Source of the DNA: Strigamia acuminata
Taxonomy: Eukaryota; Arthropoda; Chilopoda; Geophilomorpha; Linotaeniidae
DNA: 64,000 bases
Direction: 5' to 3'
Assembly (NCBI GenBank): GCA_949358305.1
Contig: OX442314.1
Location: forward strand, 65,853,369 to 65,917,368
Below the pieces are notes generated by a model. The model saw only the letters and a program-made list of their open reading frames with translations. It ran no database searches and was not told where the DNA came from. This document shows, in pieces, positions 27,301 to 40,000 of this stretch. Position numbers and translations under genes: made by a program. The stretch's first letter is position 1; each line of letters starts with the position of its first letter.

Positions 27301-29828
27301 ATTAGATCAAAAGTCTATTCTCCCAAATCATTGGTTGGATGTTTCTAAAACTTACATTGGAGCCTTCTACTAAGGTTTAAACACTATTTCTGAACATTCA
27401 GAGACATTGGTCTTGTGGTGTTTGTTCTAAGTCAACTGTGATGAGATCAAAAGTCTATTCTCCCAAATCATTGGTTGGATGTTTCTAAAACTTACATTGG
27501 AGCCTTCTACTAAGGTTTAAACACTATTTCTGAACATTCAGAGACATTGGTCTTGTGGTGTTTGTGCTAAGTCAACTGTGATGAGATCAAAAGTCTATTC
27601 TCCCAAATCATTGGTTGGATGTTTCTAAAACTTACATTGGAGCCTTCTACTAAGGTTTAAACACTATTTCTGAACATTCAGAGACATTGGTCTTGTGGTG
27701 TTTGTGCTAAGTCAACTGCGATGTGAAATGAACTCAAAATTTTTTTTTCAAAATTTATTGCTTGGGTGTTGCTAAAACTTATATTGAAGGCTTCTACTAA
27801 GGTTTAAACACTATTTCTGAACATTCAGAGACATTGGACTTGTGGTGTTTGTGCTAAGTCAACTGTGATGAGATCAAAAGTCTATTCTCCCAAATCATTG
27901 GTTGGATGTTTCTAAAACTTACATTGGAGCCTTCTACTAAGGTTTAAACACTATTTCTGAACATTCAGAGACATTGGTCTTGTGGTGTTTGTTCTAAGTC
28001 AACTGTGATGAGATCAAAAGTCTATTCTCCCAAATCATTGGTTGGATGTTTCTAAAACTTACATTGGAGCCTTCTACTAAGGTTTAAACACTATTTCTGA
28101 ACATTCAGAGACATTGGTCTTGTGGTGTTTGTTCTAAGTCAACTGTGATGAGATCAAAAGTCTATTCTCCCAAATCATTGGTTGGATGTTTCTAAAACTT
28201 ACATTGGAGCCTTCTACTAAGGTTTAAACACTATTTCTGAACATTCAGAGACATTGGTCTTGTGGTGTTTGTGCTAAGTCAACTGTGATGAGATCAAAAG
28301 TCTATTCTCCCAAATCATTGGTTGGATGTTTCTAAAACTTACATTGGAGCCTTCTACTAAGGTTTAAACACTATTTCTGAACATTCAGAGACATTGGTCT
28401 TGTGGTGTTTGTGCTAAGTCAACTGCGATGTGAAATGAACTCAAAATTTTTTTTTCAAAATTTATTGCTTGGGTGTTGCTAAAACTTATATTGAAGGCTT
28501 CTACTAAGGTTTAAACACTATTTCTGAACATTCAGAGACATTGGACTTGTGGTGTTTGTGCTAAGTCAACTGTGATGAGATCAAAAGTCTATTCTCCCAA
28601 ATCATTGGTTGGATGTTTTTAAAACTTACATTGGAGCCTTCTACTAAGGTTTAAACACTAATTCTGAACATTCAGAGACATTGGTCTTGTGGTGTTTGTG
28701 CTAAGTCAACTGTGATGAGATCAAAAGTCTATTCTCCCAAATCATTGGTTGGATGTTTCTAAAACTTACATTGGAGCCTTCTACTAAGGTTTAAACACTA
28801 TTTCTGAACATTCAGAGACATTGGTCTTGTGGTGTTTGTGCTAAGTCAACTGTGATGAGATCAAAAGTCTATTCTCCTAAATCAATGGTTGAATGTTTCT
28901 AAAACTTACATTGGAGCCTTCTACTAAGGTTTAAACACTATTTCTGAACATTCAGAGACATTGGACTTGTGGTGTTTCTGCTAAGTCAACTGTGATGAGA
29001 TCAAAAGTCTATTCTCCCAAATCATTGGTTGGATGTTTCTAAAACTTACATTGGAGCCTTCTACTAAGGTTTAAACACTATTTCTGAACATTCAGAGACA
29101 TTGGTCTTGTGGTGTTTGTTCTAAGTCAACTGTGATGAGATCAAAAGTCTATTCTCCCAAATCATTGGTTGGATGTTTCTAAAACTTACATTGGAGCTTT
29201 CTACTAAGGTTTAAACACTAATTCTGAACATTCAGAGACATTGGTCTTGTGGTGTTTGTGCTAAGTCAACTGTGATGAGATCAAAAGTCTATTCTCCTAA
29301 ATCATTGGTTGAATGTTTCTAAAACTTACATTGGAGCCTTCTACTAAGGTTTAAACACTATTTTTGAACATTCAGAGACATTGGTCTTGTGGTGTTTGTG
29401 CTAAGTCAACTGCGATGTGAAATGAACTCAAAATTTTTTTTTCAAAATTTATTGCTTGGGTGTTGCTAAAACTTATATTGAAGGCTTCTACTAAGGTTTA
29501 AACACTATTTCTGAACATTCAGAGACATTGGACTTGTGGTGTTTGTGCTAAGTCAACTGTGATGAGATCAAAAGTCTATTCTCCCAAATCATTGGTTGGA
29601 TGTTTCTAAAACTTACATTGGAGCCTTCTACTAAGGTTTAAACACTATTTCTGAACATTCAGAGACATTGGTCTTGTGGTGTTTGTGCTAAGTCAACTGT
29701 GATTAGATCAAAAGTCTATTCTTCCAAATCATTGGTTGGATGTTTCTAAAACTTACATTGGAGCCTTCTACTAAGGTTTAAACACTATTTCTGAACATTC
29801 AGAGACATTGGTCTTGTGGTGTTTGTTC
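21372..29828 (+). repeat. Higher-order repeat units of 3,388 and 3,668 bp
   Basis: Spacing between successive 147-bp variants is 987, 1267, 707, 427 (from 21372), then 987, 1267, 707, 707 (from 24760), then 987 (from 28428). Each spacing equals n x 140 + 147. The two full units therefore differ by exactly two monomers. A third unit begins at 28428 and is interrupted by element 1 at 29829. Removing element 1 and one 4-bp target copy gives the next spacing as 847 (5 x 140 + 147), so the unit continues into block B. The ATGTTTTTAAAACT variant marks each unit start. Confidence 0.88.
29825..29828 (+). other. Target-site duplication GTTC, left copy (element 1)
   Basis: Satellite reads GTGTTTGTTC up to the LTR, and GTTCTAAGTCAACTG resumes after the right LTR (35755-35758). 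Removing the element and one copy of GTTC restores an intact monomer and the higher-order register. Confidence 0.9.
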
Positions 29829-30588
29829 TGTTTCTAGCAGTGCTTTGTGGCCGTGTGGCACTCTAGAAGACAATCGGAAATGGTTATAACAAATAAACCT
29901 ACTTACTAAAACTTGTGATGAGCTCCAAAAAAGATGATGCAAAGCAGGAGAAATCCTGCTTGAAATCCCTGCAAAGTGGCCTAACAAGTGTCTGGAAGAA
30001 CTCACCACTAATGTGTTAAATAACACATGAACAAACCGAATTTATTGTAAAGTTAACATCTATCAAAATACACAGAAAAAGAGAGGAGAAAATTACATAT
30101 CTTAACCCTAGAAATCTACATAACAGTCACAGTGTAGTTGCTGCGCAACCTACAACAATTAGAGCAACGAGTGGCAACAATCATTCGCAAGAGGCGAATT
30201 GTCCCTCTAGTGACAAAATGATAAAGCATATACAAGAAAATACACAGTTTCAAGTATAAAATCATTACAAAAGGCACAAAACCGTAATACATTAAGACAA
30301 AGTGTTTCAAATAAACGAACTAACTTAGGAACTAACAGCAGCGACTCTTTGGACGAATCCAAGCAGTAAAACTCCAAAGAATCAAGGAAAAGATACAAGA
30401 TTACCTAAAAAAAGACAGCTTAAATCAGGTAAAACATAACTCCCACGTCACAAACTACACGAAATTCATTTAACATTTAGCCAAAACTTAAGCTGCACTA
30501 TTAACTAAACACAAACTTAAATAATTGATCAATTAAAGCAAATCCGCTATTGCGATAGCAAAAATCCATGTTGCGCGTGCTCGCAACA
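29829..30588 (-). repeat. Element 1 LTR (left copy; 3' LTR in element sense)
   Basis: 760 bp, with no difference from 34995-35754 seen by eye. On the minus strand it starts TGTTGCG and ends AACA. It holds a minus-strand AATAAA (30041-30046) and a perfect hairpin AAGCAGGA-GAAA-TCCTGCTT. The terminal TGTTGCG/CGCAACA hairpin lies at 30569-30588. Confidence 0.93.
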
Positions 30589-33500
30589 GCGTTGCCGGCC
30601 AAAGAAGAAGGAAAGGCAAGGTAGAAAACTGTTGAAGGAATTCCCCATCAAAACCAAGAGAACGGGAAGAAAAAGTATCGAAGCCAAGCTTGACTTTGTA
30701 AAAGTCGCAAAGGCAAAACCATAGACACGAAGGCAAAAAGCTGTAACCTAAACATCCGAGACCTCTAGGAACGTCCCAGGGTCAAGGGCATCGAAGTCGG
30801 ATCGCGGCCCAAAAACACCGGAGAGACGAAAGAAAAGAGAAGTTGCGTTGCGGCGCACTTCCTATCAACCAATAAAAACTAAAAGAAACTTAAAACACGA
30901 GAGAAGAAAGAGAAGGGCCGTGCCACGATGACCTAGTCCAGACACCGAGGGGCTACGACGTCGCCAATAGACACGTGGCACACACACAAAATACTTTTAG
31001 AAAATCCGACTGAACGGGTTTTCTAACCGGAACAACGTGAGAACATTGCGGGAGCTTCTCAGAAAGCTCAGTCTGTCAACCCGTAGACAGACGCTTAAAC
31101 TAATGAAAGCTAAAAACAGGAAAACGAGAATCCTCGTCAAAGAGGAAGGAAAACTGTCACAAAAGCTCTTGATCGAGCATGGTCTCGCAAGGAACAAGAC
31201 ATGCATGAAGACTAGAAGAAACTTGGAACGCAAAAAGGAACAAACTTGAGACACGGCAGGCTTCACCGCCTCGTTGTTCTCGAGCCAGCGCTCAAGTGGC
31301 AACGTACCACGGAAACCTCCGTCCGCACGAAAACACGAGCTGCGAACTCAAACTTATTAAAGACGACCCTTTTCTCGAAAACAAGAAAAATGCAAACTAA
31401 GGGAATGAATGCGTTGACCCAGACCTATCGTCTGACCAACCACCCAGCATTCGTACGAAGAACTAGAAAATGCCGTCAAGACCTAGGCACCACTCTTTCG
31501 CAAAGAGTGACTAACTAACAACTTACCCAAAGCCATGACCACCTAGCTAACATGATCACGCCAGAAGAAGGAAAAAGAGAACGAGAAAGCATGAAGCTCA
31601 GGCAATGCGAACCATTCACAGCAACTGCCACGCAAAGGCGTTGACCGCACCCTGACTTGACATGAACCCACGAAACCGCTAAGAGCAGAGAATAAAGAAA
31701 AAAGGAAAGACTTAGTCAGATGACTGTGCAAGCCAACTGCGACCTCTTGTCCACAGTGACAATGAAACACGCGCACACTGACCCATCGACCACAACTTTA
31801 TCTAACTAATAAAAGAAAAACGGTTCAATTATCTAAAAAAAAACGAGCACGTTCCGTGCAAATAAATACCGGCAAAAACGTCAATATTATCACTAAAGCT
31901 ATTGGCCAAGTATGGCCTCACAAGGGAAACTAACAAACTGGAACTGTGAAAACCAGCAAGAATTCCAAAACACTAAACTTTCTGCTTTTTTTTTCGAAGA
32001 GGGAATAAGTCTGTACCCAAATAATCAATCCATTTCCTCCCCACGAGAAAAGAAAGGAAAGGGGCCTGCTTCTTTTTGAAGATCAACAGGTGTCAAAAGA
32101 TACTGAAAAACGTTGGAAGCAGTGCAACTGCAACCAAATGAAGCGAAGCTAAACTTCCTGCACAAAAAACTAATCACGTCGTTGAAAAGAAATTAAAACC
32201 GGTGGCTTTCTTTCAACCGAGCTGCGCTTTACGAATGCGCCTTGAACAAGGAGGTACCCGATGGACTGCACGTCCGCACTCGGGCCACCGTGTAGCCTGT
32301 TGTGAGCAGACTACCACGAAGACTGAAACTTCTTTAACCGAGGGGGAAATAGAAACTAGATCTAGTTAAAACCCCATGCTCCAATAAGGAGGCTACCGTA
32401 TGAACGCTTGGCCTACCCCGAGTCGGAACCAATATGATTGAACCGAGAAACGAGAGAAGAGGGAGGGTTGCTTGACGTCCCTGATTGCGAGGGGCGTCAC
32501 ACATAGACATGAGCACAAGGACTTGCCAGTTGCCAACCGCATTACTGGAACCGGTAAGCAACAGCAAGTCGACAATTGACTTGCTCACATACCCATTGAC
32601 CACATCGTCGATCAGCAAGCCGACTTCCGGAAATCGCCACTCTACTGAAAGCACGTGTTGTCCAATGACCAAAACGTGTTGCCGAGTGCCGGCGCCAAGA
32701 AGGCCGCACACACACGTCCTTCGACCCATCCTAGAGTGGGCTCCCTGCCTAGTGCATGTCTGCCTCATTGCAGAGCTAGGGATGAAAGACTAACAACAAC
32801 TACTCAGTCGCGGGAAGCAAACGTAGAAATAGGGGCCGCCAAGAGGCGCAGGGACATTGTCTCGGACACGACATCTAACAGAGTATGGCAGTACAAACCT
32901 GCCCTCTGAAACACATCGAATGGCAGTCCTTGCCGTGCACAGCAAGAACGACCATCCAAAACAAGTACCTATACCCTAACGCCACGCTAGCTAGCCACAA
33001 CCAAAAAAATAGCAAGCAAGCTATTTCCTAAACGAATAAGCTAAAATGTCCAGATTCTAAAGTTGCCCCAAAGAATTAGAATAGCCAATGAAGACTCATG
33101 AAACGCTACGGACGTTTCCATGAAGAGACAGCGAAAATGCAGAACGTAACATCACCAGCGGTAGACACTGGGTGCAGCGGTCAACAACAAAAACTGGACT
33201 TGTCCAGTGGGCGGTGCGGATCGGCTGCTCTAAACTTCCAGCACCGACAGAAGTCACACGCCTTTCTAAATCCAAACCCACTTGCAAACAAGTTGTATAA
33301 CAACCTAAACTAACAGAGATTGACGGACAGGTAAGAACCGACTGACCTCGCGGGCCAGCGCTCGCTCTGCTAGACTCGAGCAGCAAAAGAACGAATCTCG
33401 TTCTAAAAACAAGAAACGTTCTACAAACACACGAATACAAACGGGTGTGCCCTCTCCCGAAGCGGAGAGATGACCGACACCAGAGCTCACGAGGAAACTC

Positions 33501-34912
33501 GTGCGGCACACGAAAAACATTGGACACAAAACGTAAAGACCAGAGGTTGTCCACATCCCAAACACAAGAGCAGGCTCACATGACGAGAAGAAGCTAGATC
33601 ACTCAAGGACCCCCCTGACCGCCGCTCTGAAAGGCGGGAAGGACGAGAAGAGGGAACTGGTTGGTCCACAATAGTTAGTAATTTATTCACAGCGTAAGAA
33701 ATCTAAAAACGGAGGTTAATCGACCTCGAACCGGCGACTAAAAAACCAACACCACTAATAAGCTGTGAATGTGACGACGCTCCTGTCATTAAGCCTAAAA
33801 ATTTCTTAAAAAGACTGCACGTAAAAGGGAAAAACCCCGGGAGATCAAAGAACTCAAGTCCAAAGAGCTAATAACGTGATAAATTGGCAAACTCGTTTAA
33901 AAAGGGGGTTGGCAAGGAAAACTTGTAAACAAATAGCCACACTTCTCACATACTAAACCAAAAATTCTCACCAAAAACGTGAGCAAGCAAAGAATAAAGC
34001 TATTAACAAGCACAGGCATAAATGCGATCAGAAAATTGGACTCCCTTTTTAAATCCAGACACCGCAAGCCAATAAATTCGTAAAAGCCATTCTTTGGCAC
34101 TTAAACAAGGAACTGAGGACGATAACAACATAACCGTAAGCGAGGAGGGCAAAAGCTGAAGTAGGGAACTTAAAGGGCCCTTGCGGACAGCCTGACAAGA
34201 TAAACTGTCGCCTCAAGGCGCGAACATGCTAAGAAAAACCAGGGAAAGCCGCGTAACTTCTTACGCACGAGCTCAAACCAACACTTAAATATTTTAGAAA
34301 GCTAGCGCCCTTTAAAACCCAAACACTCACAATTTCCCCCAAAAACCTTAAATCTAACATTTGACATAAAGAAAATAATCGACAAAAAAAAGCAAAATCT
34401 TCATTGCCGACTCTTGTACATTGCGTTGTGTTTAACTGGACTACGGGCGGCGTAACTGTCGCTTGAATATCCGAAGCTCGCAAGTTGCGCTGCAGCTTGG
34501 CGGATCCATCTGGACACGTGACACGACAACACCCGACCAACGACAAGACGAAACCATTCTTGATTTGGAGGCACAACTGATCGACCGGTGGGCGCATTGA
34601 ACAGTCCTATCATGTTGCACAAGTGGCGCTTCCTCCTTCTGCTTGGCGAGAGATCGTCGATCGATCCCGGAGTGGCCACCGGAAAAGGCAAACTCGAAAA
34701 CAGCCAACTTGACTGGCGGCACCCAGGTACGAACTGCATGGACGGCGTCGGCGACCCACAGACTCGCACACAACTCACTGGATGCTCCCGAGACAAATAT
34801 CGCCATCCTGTTGGGCGATTCTCGTCCCGTGTGATGACCACACACGCTACACCGGCTCTCGACGTGGTGGACGGCACAAAACTCAGGCAGACTTCAGGCC
34901 GCCTGCTCAGAC

Positions 34913-34938
34913 AAATGGCGGCGATGGCGGCCATTTTT
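34913..34938 (-). promoter_or_regulatory. YY1-like cluster in element 1 leader
   Basis: Plus-strand AAATGGCGGCGATGGCGG followed by CCATTTTT contains two ATGGCGG cores and a GGCGGCCATTTT core. They lie 57-82 bases inside the interior from the 5' LTR in element sense. They resemble the YY1 consensus (AANATGGCGGC), a known downstream promoter element in some retrotransposons. Binding is inference. Confidence 0.45.
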
Positions 34939-34972
34939 CTATACACACGTGTGAGGAATTTCGTTCGAAAAT

Positions 34973-34990
34973 CCTGAGTCAACGGTACCA
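34973..34990 (-). other. Element 1 candidate primer-binding site
   Basis: On the minus strand, four T after the LTR end, the sequence reads TGGTACCGTTGACTCAGG. TGG is the expected complement of a tRNA CCA end. It resembles the element 2 site but with several differences, and it matches histidine tRNA less well than element 3 does. Confidence 0.65.
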
Positions 34991-35206
34991 AAAATGTTTC
35001 TAGCAGTGCTTTGTGGCCGTGTGGCACTCTAGAAGACAATCGGAAATGGTTATAACAAATAAACCTACTTACTAAAACTTGTGATGAGCTCCAAAAAAGA
35101 TGATGCAAAGCAGGAGAAATCCTGCTTGAAATCCCTGCAAAGTGGCCTAACAAGTGTCTGGAAGAACTCACCACTAATGTGTTAAATAACACATGAACAA
35201 ACCGAA

Positions 35207-35212
35207 TTTATT
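35207..35212 (-). terminator. Possible polyadenylation signal AATAAA in element 1 LTR
   Basis: AATAAA on the minus strand, about 540 bases into the LTR in element sense, followed within 15 bases by the TGTGTTA-AA-TAACACA palindrome. The left LTR copy is at 30041-30046. The hexamer is common by chance in AT-rich sequence. Confidence 0.4.
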
Positions 35213-35734
35213 GTAAAGTTAACATCTATCAAAATACACAGAAAAAGAGAGGAGAAAATTACATATCTTAACCCTAGAAATCTACATAACAGTCACAGTG
35301 TAGTTGCTGCGCAACCTACAACAATTAGAGCAACGAGTGGCAACAATCATTCGCAAGAGGCGAATTGTCCCTCTAGTGACAAAATGATAAAGCATATACA
35401 AGAAAATACACAGTTTCAAGTATAAAATCATTACAAAAGGCACAAAACCGTAATACATTAAGACAAAGTGTTTCAAATAAACGAACTAACTTAGGAACTA
35501 ACAGCAGCGACTCTTTGGACGAATCCAAGCAGTAAAACTCCAAAGAATCAAGGAAAAGATACAAGATTACCTAAAAAAAGACAGCTTAAATCAGGTAAAA
35601 CATAACTCCCACGTCACAAACTACACGAAATTCATTTAACATTTAGCCAAAACTTAAGCTGCACTATTAACTAAACACAAACTTAAATAATTGATCAATT
35701 AAAGCAAATCCGCTATTGCGATAGCAAAAATCCA

Positions 35735-35754
35735 TGTTGCGCGTGCTCGCAACA
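35735..35754 (-). other. LTR-terminal hairpin, element 1
   Basis: Perfect 7-bp stem TGTTGCG/CGCAACA with a 6-nt loop (AGCACG in element sense) at the very start of the LTR in element sense. The left LTR copy is at 30569-30588. The same stem opens the LTRs of elements 2 and 3. Confidence 0.9.
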
Positions 35755-35758
35755 GTTC
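35755..35758 (+). other. Target-site duplication GTTC, right copy (element 1)
   Basis: GTTC follows the LTR end CGCAACA and continues as the rest of the satellite monomer (TAAGTCAACTG). Confidence 0.9.
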
Positions 35759-36958
35759 TAAGTCAACTGTGATGAGATCAAAAGTCTATTCTCCCAAATC
35801 ATTGGTTGGATGTTTCTAAAACTTACATTGGAGCCTTCTACTAAGGTTTAAACACTATTTCTGAACATTCAGAGACATTGGTCTTGTGGTGTTTGTTCTA
35901 AGTCAACTGTGATGAGATCAAAAGTCTATTCTCCCAAATCATTGGTTGGATGTTTCTAAAACTTACATTGGAGCCTTCTACTAAGGTTTAAACACTATTT
36001 CTGAACATTCAGAGACATTGGTCTTGTGGTGTTTGTGCTAAGTCAACTGTGATGAGATCAAAAGTCTATTCTCCCAAATCATTGGTTGGATGTTTCTAAA
36101 ACTTACATTGGAGCCTTCTACTAAGGTTTAAACACTATTTCTGAACATTCAGAGACATTGGTCTTGTGGTGTTTGTGCTAAGTCAACTGCGATGTGAAAT
36201 GAACTCAAAATTTTTTTTTCAAAATTTATTGCTTGGGTGTTGCTAAAACTTATATTGAAGGCTTCTACTAAGGTTTAAACACTATTTCTGAACATTCAGA
36301 GACATTGGACTTGTGGTGTTTGTGCTAAGTCAACTGTGATGAGATCAAAAGTCTATTCTCCCAAATCATTGGTTGGATGTTTTTAAAACTTACATTGGAG
36401 CCTTCTACTAAGGTTTAAACACTAATTCTGAACATTCAGAGACATTGGTCTTGTGGTGTTTGTGCTAAGTCAACTGTGATGAGATCAAAAGTCTATTCTC
36501 CCAAATCATTGGTTGGATGTTTCTAAAACTTACATTGGAGCCTTCTACTAAGGTTTAAACACTATTTCTGAACATTCAGAGACATTGGTCTTGTGGTGTT
36601 TGTGCTAAGTCAACTGTGATGAGATCAAAAGTCTATTCTCCTAAATCAATGGTTGAATGTTTCTAAAACTTACATTGGAGCCTTCTACTAAGGTTTAAAC
36701 ACTATTTCTGAACATTCAGAGACATTGGACTTGTGGTGTTTGTGCTAAGTCAACTGTGATGAGATCAAAAGTCTATTCTCCCAAATCATTGGTTGGATGT
36801 TTCTAAAACTTACATTGGAGCCTTCTACTAAGGTTTAAACACTATTTCTGAACATTCAGAGACATTGGACTTATGGTGTTTGTGCTAAGTCAACTGTGAT
36901 GAGATCAAAAGTCTATTCTCCCAAATCATTGGTTGGATGTTTCTAAAACTTACATTGG

Positions 36959-37097
36959 AGCCTTCTACTAAGGTTTAAACACTATTTCTGAACATTCAGA
37001 GACATTGGTGTTTGTGCTAAGTCAACTGCGATCTGAAATGAGCTCAAAATTTTTTTTTCAAAATTTATTGCTTGGGTGTTGCTAAAACTTACATTTA
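36959..37097 (+). repeat. 139-bp variant satellite monomer (representative)
   Basis: Like the 147-bp variant but lacking the 8 bases TCTTGTGG after GACATTGG. It keeps the diverged right half (CGATCTGAAATGAGCTC, T9 run, ACATTTAAGGC). Other copies have ATCTG at 17991, 39410, 40249 and 53822. It is intermediate between the 147- and 130-bp forms. Confidence 0.87.
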
Positions 37098-40000
37098 AGG
37101 CTTCTACAAAGGTTTAAACACTATTTATAAACATTCAGACACATTGGACTTGTGGTGTTTGTGCTAAGTCAACTGTGATGAGATCAAAAGTCTATTCTCC
37201 CAAATCATTGGTTGGATGTTTCTAAAACTTACATTGGAGCCTTCTACTAAGGTTTAAACACTATTTCTGAACATTCAGAGACATTGGACTTGTGGTGTTT
37301 CTGCTAAGTCAACTGTGATGAGATCAAAAGTCTATTCTCCCAAATCATTGGTTGGATGTTTCTAAAACTTACATTGGAGCCTTCTACTAAGGTTTAAACA
37401 CTATTTCTGAACATTCAGAGACATTGGTCTTGTGGTGTTTGTGCTAAGTCAACTGTGATGAGATCAAAAGTCTATTCTCCCAAATCATTGGTTGGATGTT
37501 TCTAAAACTTACATTGGAGCCTTCTACTAAGGTTTAAACACTATTTCTGAACATTCAGAGACATTGGTCTTGTGGTGTTTGTGCTAAGTCAACTGTGATT
37601 AGATCAAAAGTCTATTCTCCCAAATCATTGGTTGGATGTCTCTAAAACTTACATTGGAGCCTTCTACTAAGGTTTAAACACTATTTCTGAACATTCAGAG
37701 ACATTGGTCTTGTGGTGTTTGTGCTAAGTCAACTGTGATGAGATCAAAAGTCTATTCTCCCAAATCATTGGTTGGATGTTTCTAAAATTTACATTGGAGC
37801 CTTCTACTAAGGTTTAAACACTATTTCTGAACATTCAGAGACATTGGTCTTGTGGTGTTTGTGCTAAGTCAACTGTGATGAGATCAAAAGTCTATTCTTT
37901 TAAATCAATGGTTGAATGTTTCTAAAACTTACATTGGAGCCTTCTACTAAGGTTTAAACACTATTTCTGAACATTCAGAGACATTGAACTTGTGGTGTTT
38001 GTGCTAAGTCAACTGTGATGAGATCAAAAGTCTATTCTCCCAAATCATTGGTTGGATGTTTCTAAAACTTACATTGGAGCCTTCTACTAAGGTGTAAACA
38101 CTATTTCTGAACATTCAGAGACATTGGTCTTGTGGTGTTTGTGCTAAGTCAACTGTGATGAGATCAAAAGTCTATTCTCCTAAATCAATGGTTGAATGTT
38201 TCTAAAACTTACATTGGAGCCTTCTACTAAGGTTTAAACACTATTTCTGAACATTCAGAGACATTGGACTTGTGGTGTTTGTGCTAAGTCAACTGTGATG
38301 AGATCAAAAGTCTATTCTCCCAAATCATTGGTTGGATGTTTCTAAAACTTACATTGGAGCCTTCTACTAAGGTTTAAACACTATTTCTGAACATTCAGAG
38401 ACATTGGACTTGTGGTGTTTGTGCTAAGTCAACTGTGATGAGATCAAAAGTCTATTCTCCCAAATCATTGGTTGGATGTTTCTAAAACTTACATTGGAGC
38501 CTTCTACTAAGGTTTAAACACTATTTCTGAACATTCAGAGACATTGGTCTTGTGGCGTTTGTTCTAAGTCAACTGTGATGAGATCAAAAGTCTATTCTCC
38601 CAAATCATTGGTTGGATGTTTCTAAAACTTACATTGGAGCCTTCTACTAAGGTTTAAACACTATTTCTGAACATTCAGAGACATTGGTCTTGTGGTGTTT
38701 GTTCTAAGTCAACTGTGATGAGATCAAAAGTCTATTCTCCCAAATCATTGGTTGGATGTTTCTAAAACTTACATTGGAGCCTTCTACTAAGGTTTAAACA
38801 CTATTTCTGAACATTCAGAGACATTGGTCTTGTGGTGTTTGTGCTAAGTCAACTGTGATGAGATCAAAAGTCTATTCTCCCAAATCATTGGTTGGATGTT
38901 TCTAAAACTTACATTGGAGCCTTCTACTAAGGTTTAAACACTATTTCTGAACATTCAGAGACATTGGTCTTGTGGTGTTTGTGCTAAGTCAACTGTGATG
39001 AGATCAAAAGTCTATTCTCCTAAATCAATGGTTGAATGTTTCTAAAACTTACATTGGAGCCTTCTACTAAGGTTTAAACACTATTTCTGAACATTCAGAG
39101 ACATTGGACTTGTGGTGTTTGTGCTAAGTCAACTGTGATGAGATCAAAAGTCTATTCTCCCAAATCATTGGTTGGATGTTTCTAAAACTTACATTAGAGC
39201 CTTCTACTAAGGTTTAAACACTAATTCTGAACATTCAGAGACATTGGTCTTGTGGTGTTTGTGCTAAGTCAACTGTGATGAGATCAAAAGTCTATTCTCC
39301 CAAATCATTGGTTGGATGTTTCTAAAACTTACATTGGAGCCTTCTACTAAGGTTTAAACACTATTTCTGAACATTCAGAGACATTGGTGTTTGTGCTAAG
39401 TCAACTGCGATCTGAAATGAGCTCAAAATTTTTTTTTCAAAATTTATTGCTTGGGTGTTGCTAAAACTTACATTTAAGGCTTCTACAAAGGTTTAAACAC
39501 TATTTATAAACATTTAGACACATTGGACTTGTGGTGTTTGTGCTAAGTCAACTGTGATGAGATCAAAAGTCTATTCTCCCAAATCATTGGTTGGATGTTT
39601 CTAAAACTTACATTGGAGCCTTCTACTAAGGTTTAAACACTATTTCTGAACATTCAGAGACATTGGTCTTGTGGTGTTTGTGCTAAGTCAACTGTGATGA
39701 GATCAAAAGTCTATTCTCCTAAATCAATGGTTGAATGTTTCTAAAACTTACATTGGAGCCTTCTACTAAGGTTTAAACACTATTTCTGAACATTCAGAGA
39801 CATTGGACTTGTGGTGTTTCTGCTAAGTCAACTGTGATGAGATCAAAAGTCTATTCTCCCAAATCATTGGTTAGATGTTTCTAAAACTTACATTGGAGCC
39901 TTCTACTAAGGTTTAAACACTATTTCTGAACATTCAGAGACATTGGTCTTGTGGTGTTTGTGCTAAGTCAACTGTGATGAGATCAAAAGTCTATTCTCCC

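Larger units (their letters stand above)
1..29828 (+). repeat. 140-bp satellite array, block A
   Basis: About 213 head-to-tail copies of a 140-bp AT-rich monomer, phased here to begin at AGCCTTCTAC (positions 1, 141, 281 and so on). Copies are nearly identical and differ at a few recurrent sites: TCTTGTGG or ACTTGTGG at monomer 51, TCCCAAATCATTGG or TCCTAAATCAATGG at about 101, GATGAG or GATTAG at about 80, GTTTCT or GTCTCT at about 121. Each copy carries the palindrome GTTTAAAC. No open frame of 60 codons occurs anywhere in it. The length is close to a nucleosome core. I see no CENP-B-box-like motif. A centromeric or pericentromeric role is inference. Confidence 0.98.
30589..34994 (-). other. 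Element 1 interior, no recognisable coding content
   Basis: 4.4 kb, A-rich on the plus strand (T-rich in element sense). The longest internal frames on either strand are about 100-150 codons and show no zinc knuckle, aspartic protease, YxDD, RNase H or DDE motif. A 263-codon minus-strand frame (35192-34401) begins inside the LTR, runs through the primer site and resembles nothing I recognise, so I treat it as chance. The leader side (34.4-35.0 kb) is more GC-rich than the rest. I see no further structure in 30.6-34.4 kb. Confidence 0.75.
29829..35754 (-). mobile_element. Element 1: antisense non-autonomous BEL-like LTR retrotransposon
   Basis: A 5,926-bp insertion in the satellite with two 760-bp LTRs (TG...CA ends), a 4-bp target duplication and a 4,406-bp interior. 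Orientation is set by three features read on the minus strand: the LTR starts TGTTGCGAGCA as in element 2; the interior opens with TTTTGGTACCGT followed by CAGGATTTT, resembling the element 2 primer site (44351-44376); and the last interior bases (CTTCTTCTTTGGCCGGCAACGC) resemble those before the element 2 3' LTR. No gag, protease, reverse transcriptase or integrase motif is visible in any frame. It is best described as a large retrotransposon derivative that would need proteins in trans. LTRs look identical, so the insertion is recent. Confidence 0.88.
34995..35754 (-). repeat. Element 1 LTR (right copy; 5' LTR in element sense)
   Basis: 760 bp with TG...CA ends. Minus-strand transcription would start here and run towards 30589. 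It carries the perfect hairpin AAGCAGGA-GAAA-TCCTGCTT at 35108-35127 and a palindrome TGTGTTA-AA-TAACACA at 35178-35193, just downstream (minus strand) of AATAAA at 35207-35212. Confidence 0.93.

Noticed and set aside
1-29828. CRISPR-like array
   Set aside because: The units are contiguous 140-bp monomers with no unique spacers and no cas genes; the sequence is eukaryotic satellite.
32334-33554. Minus-strand frames of 144 and 152 codons in element 1 interior
   Set aside because: Composition looks arbitrary, no motif is recognised, and overlapping frames of similar length occur on both strands.
34401-35192. 263-codon minus-strand frame in element 1
   Set aside because: It begins inside the LTR, runs through the primer site and has no recognisable domain; it is probably a chance frame.
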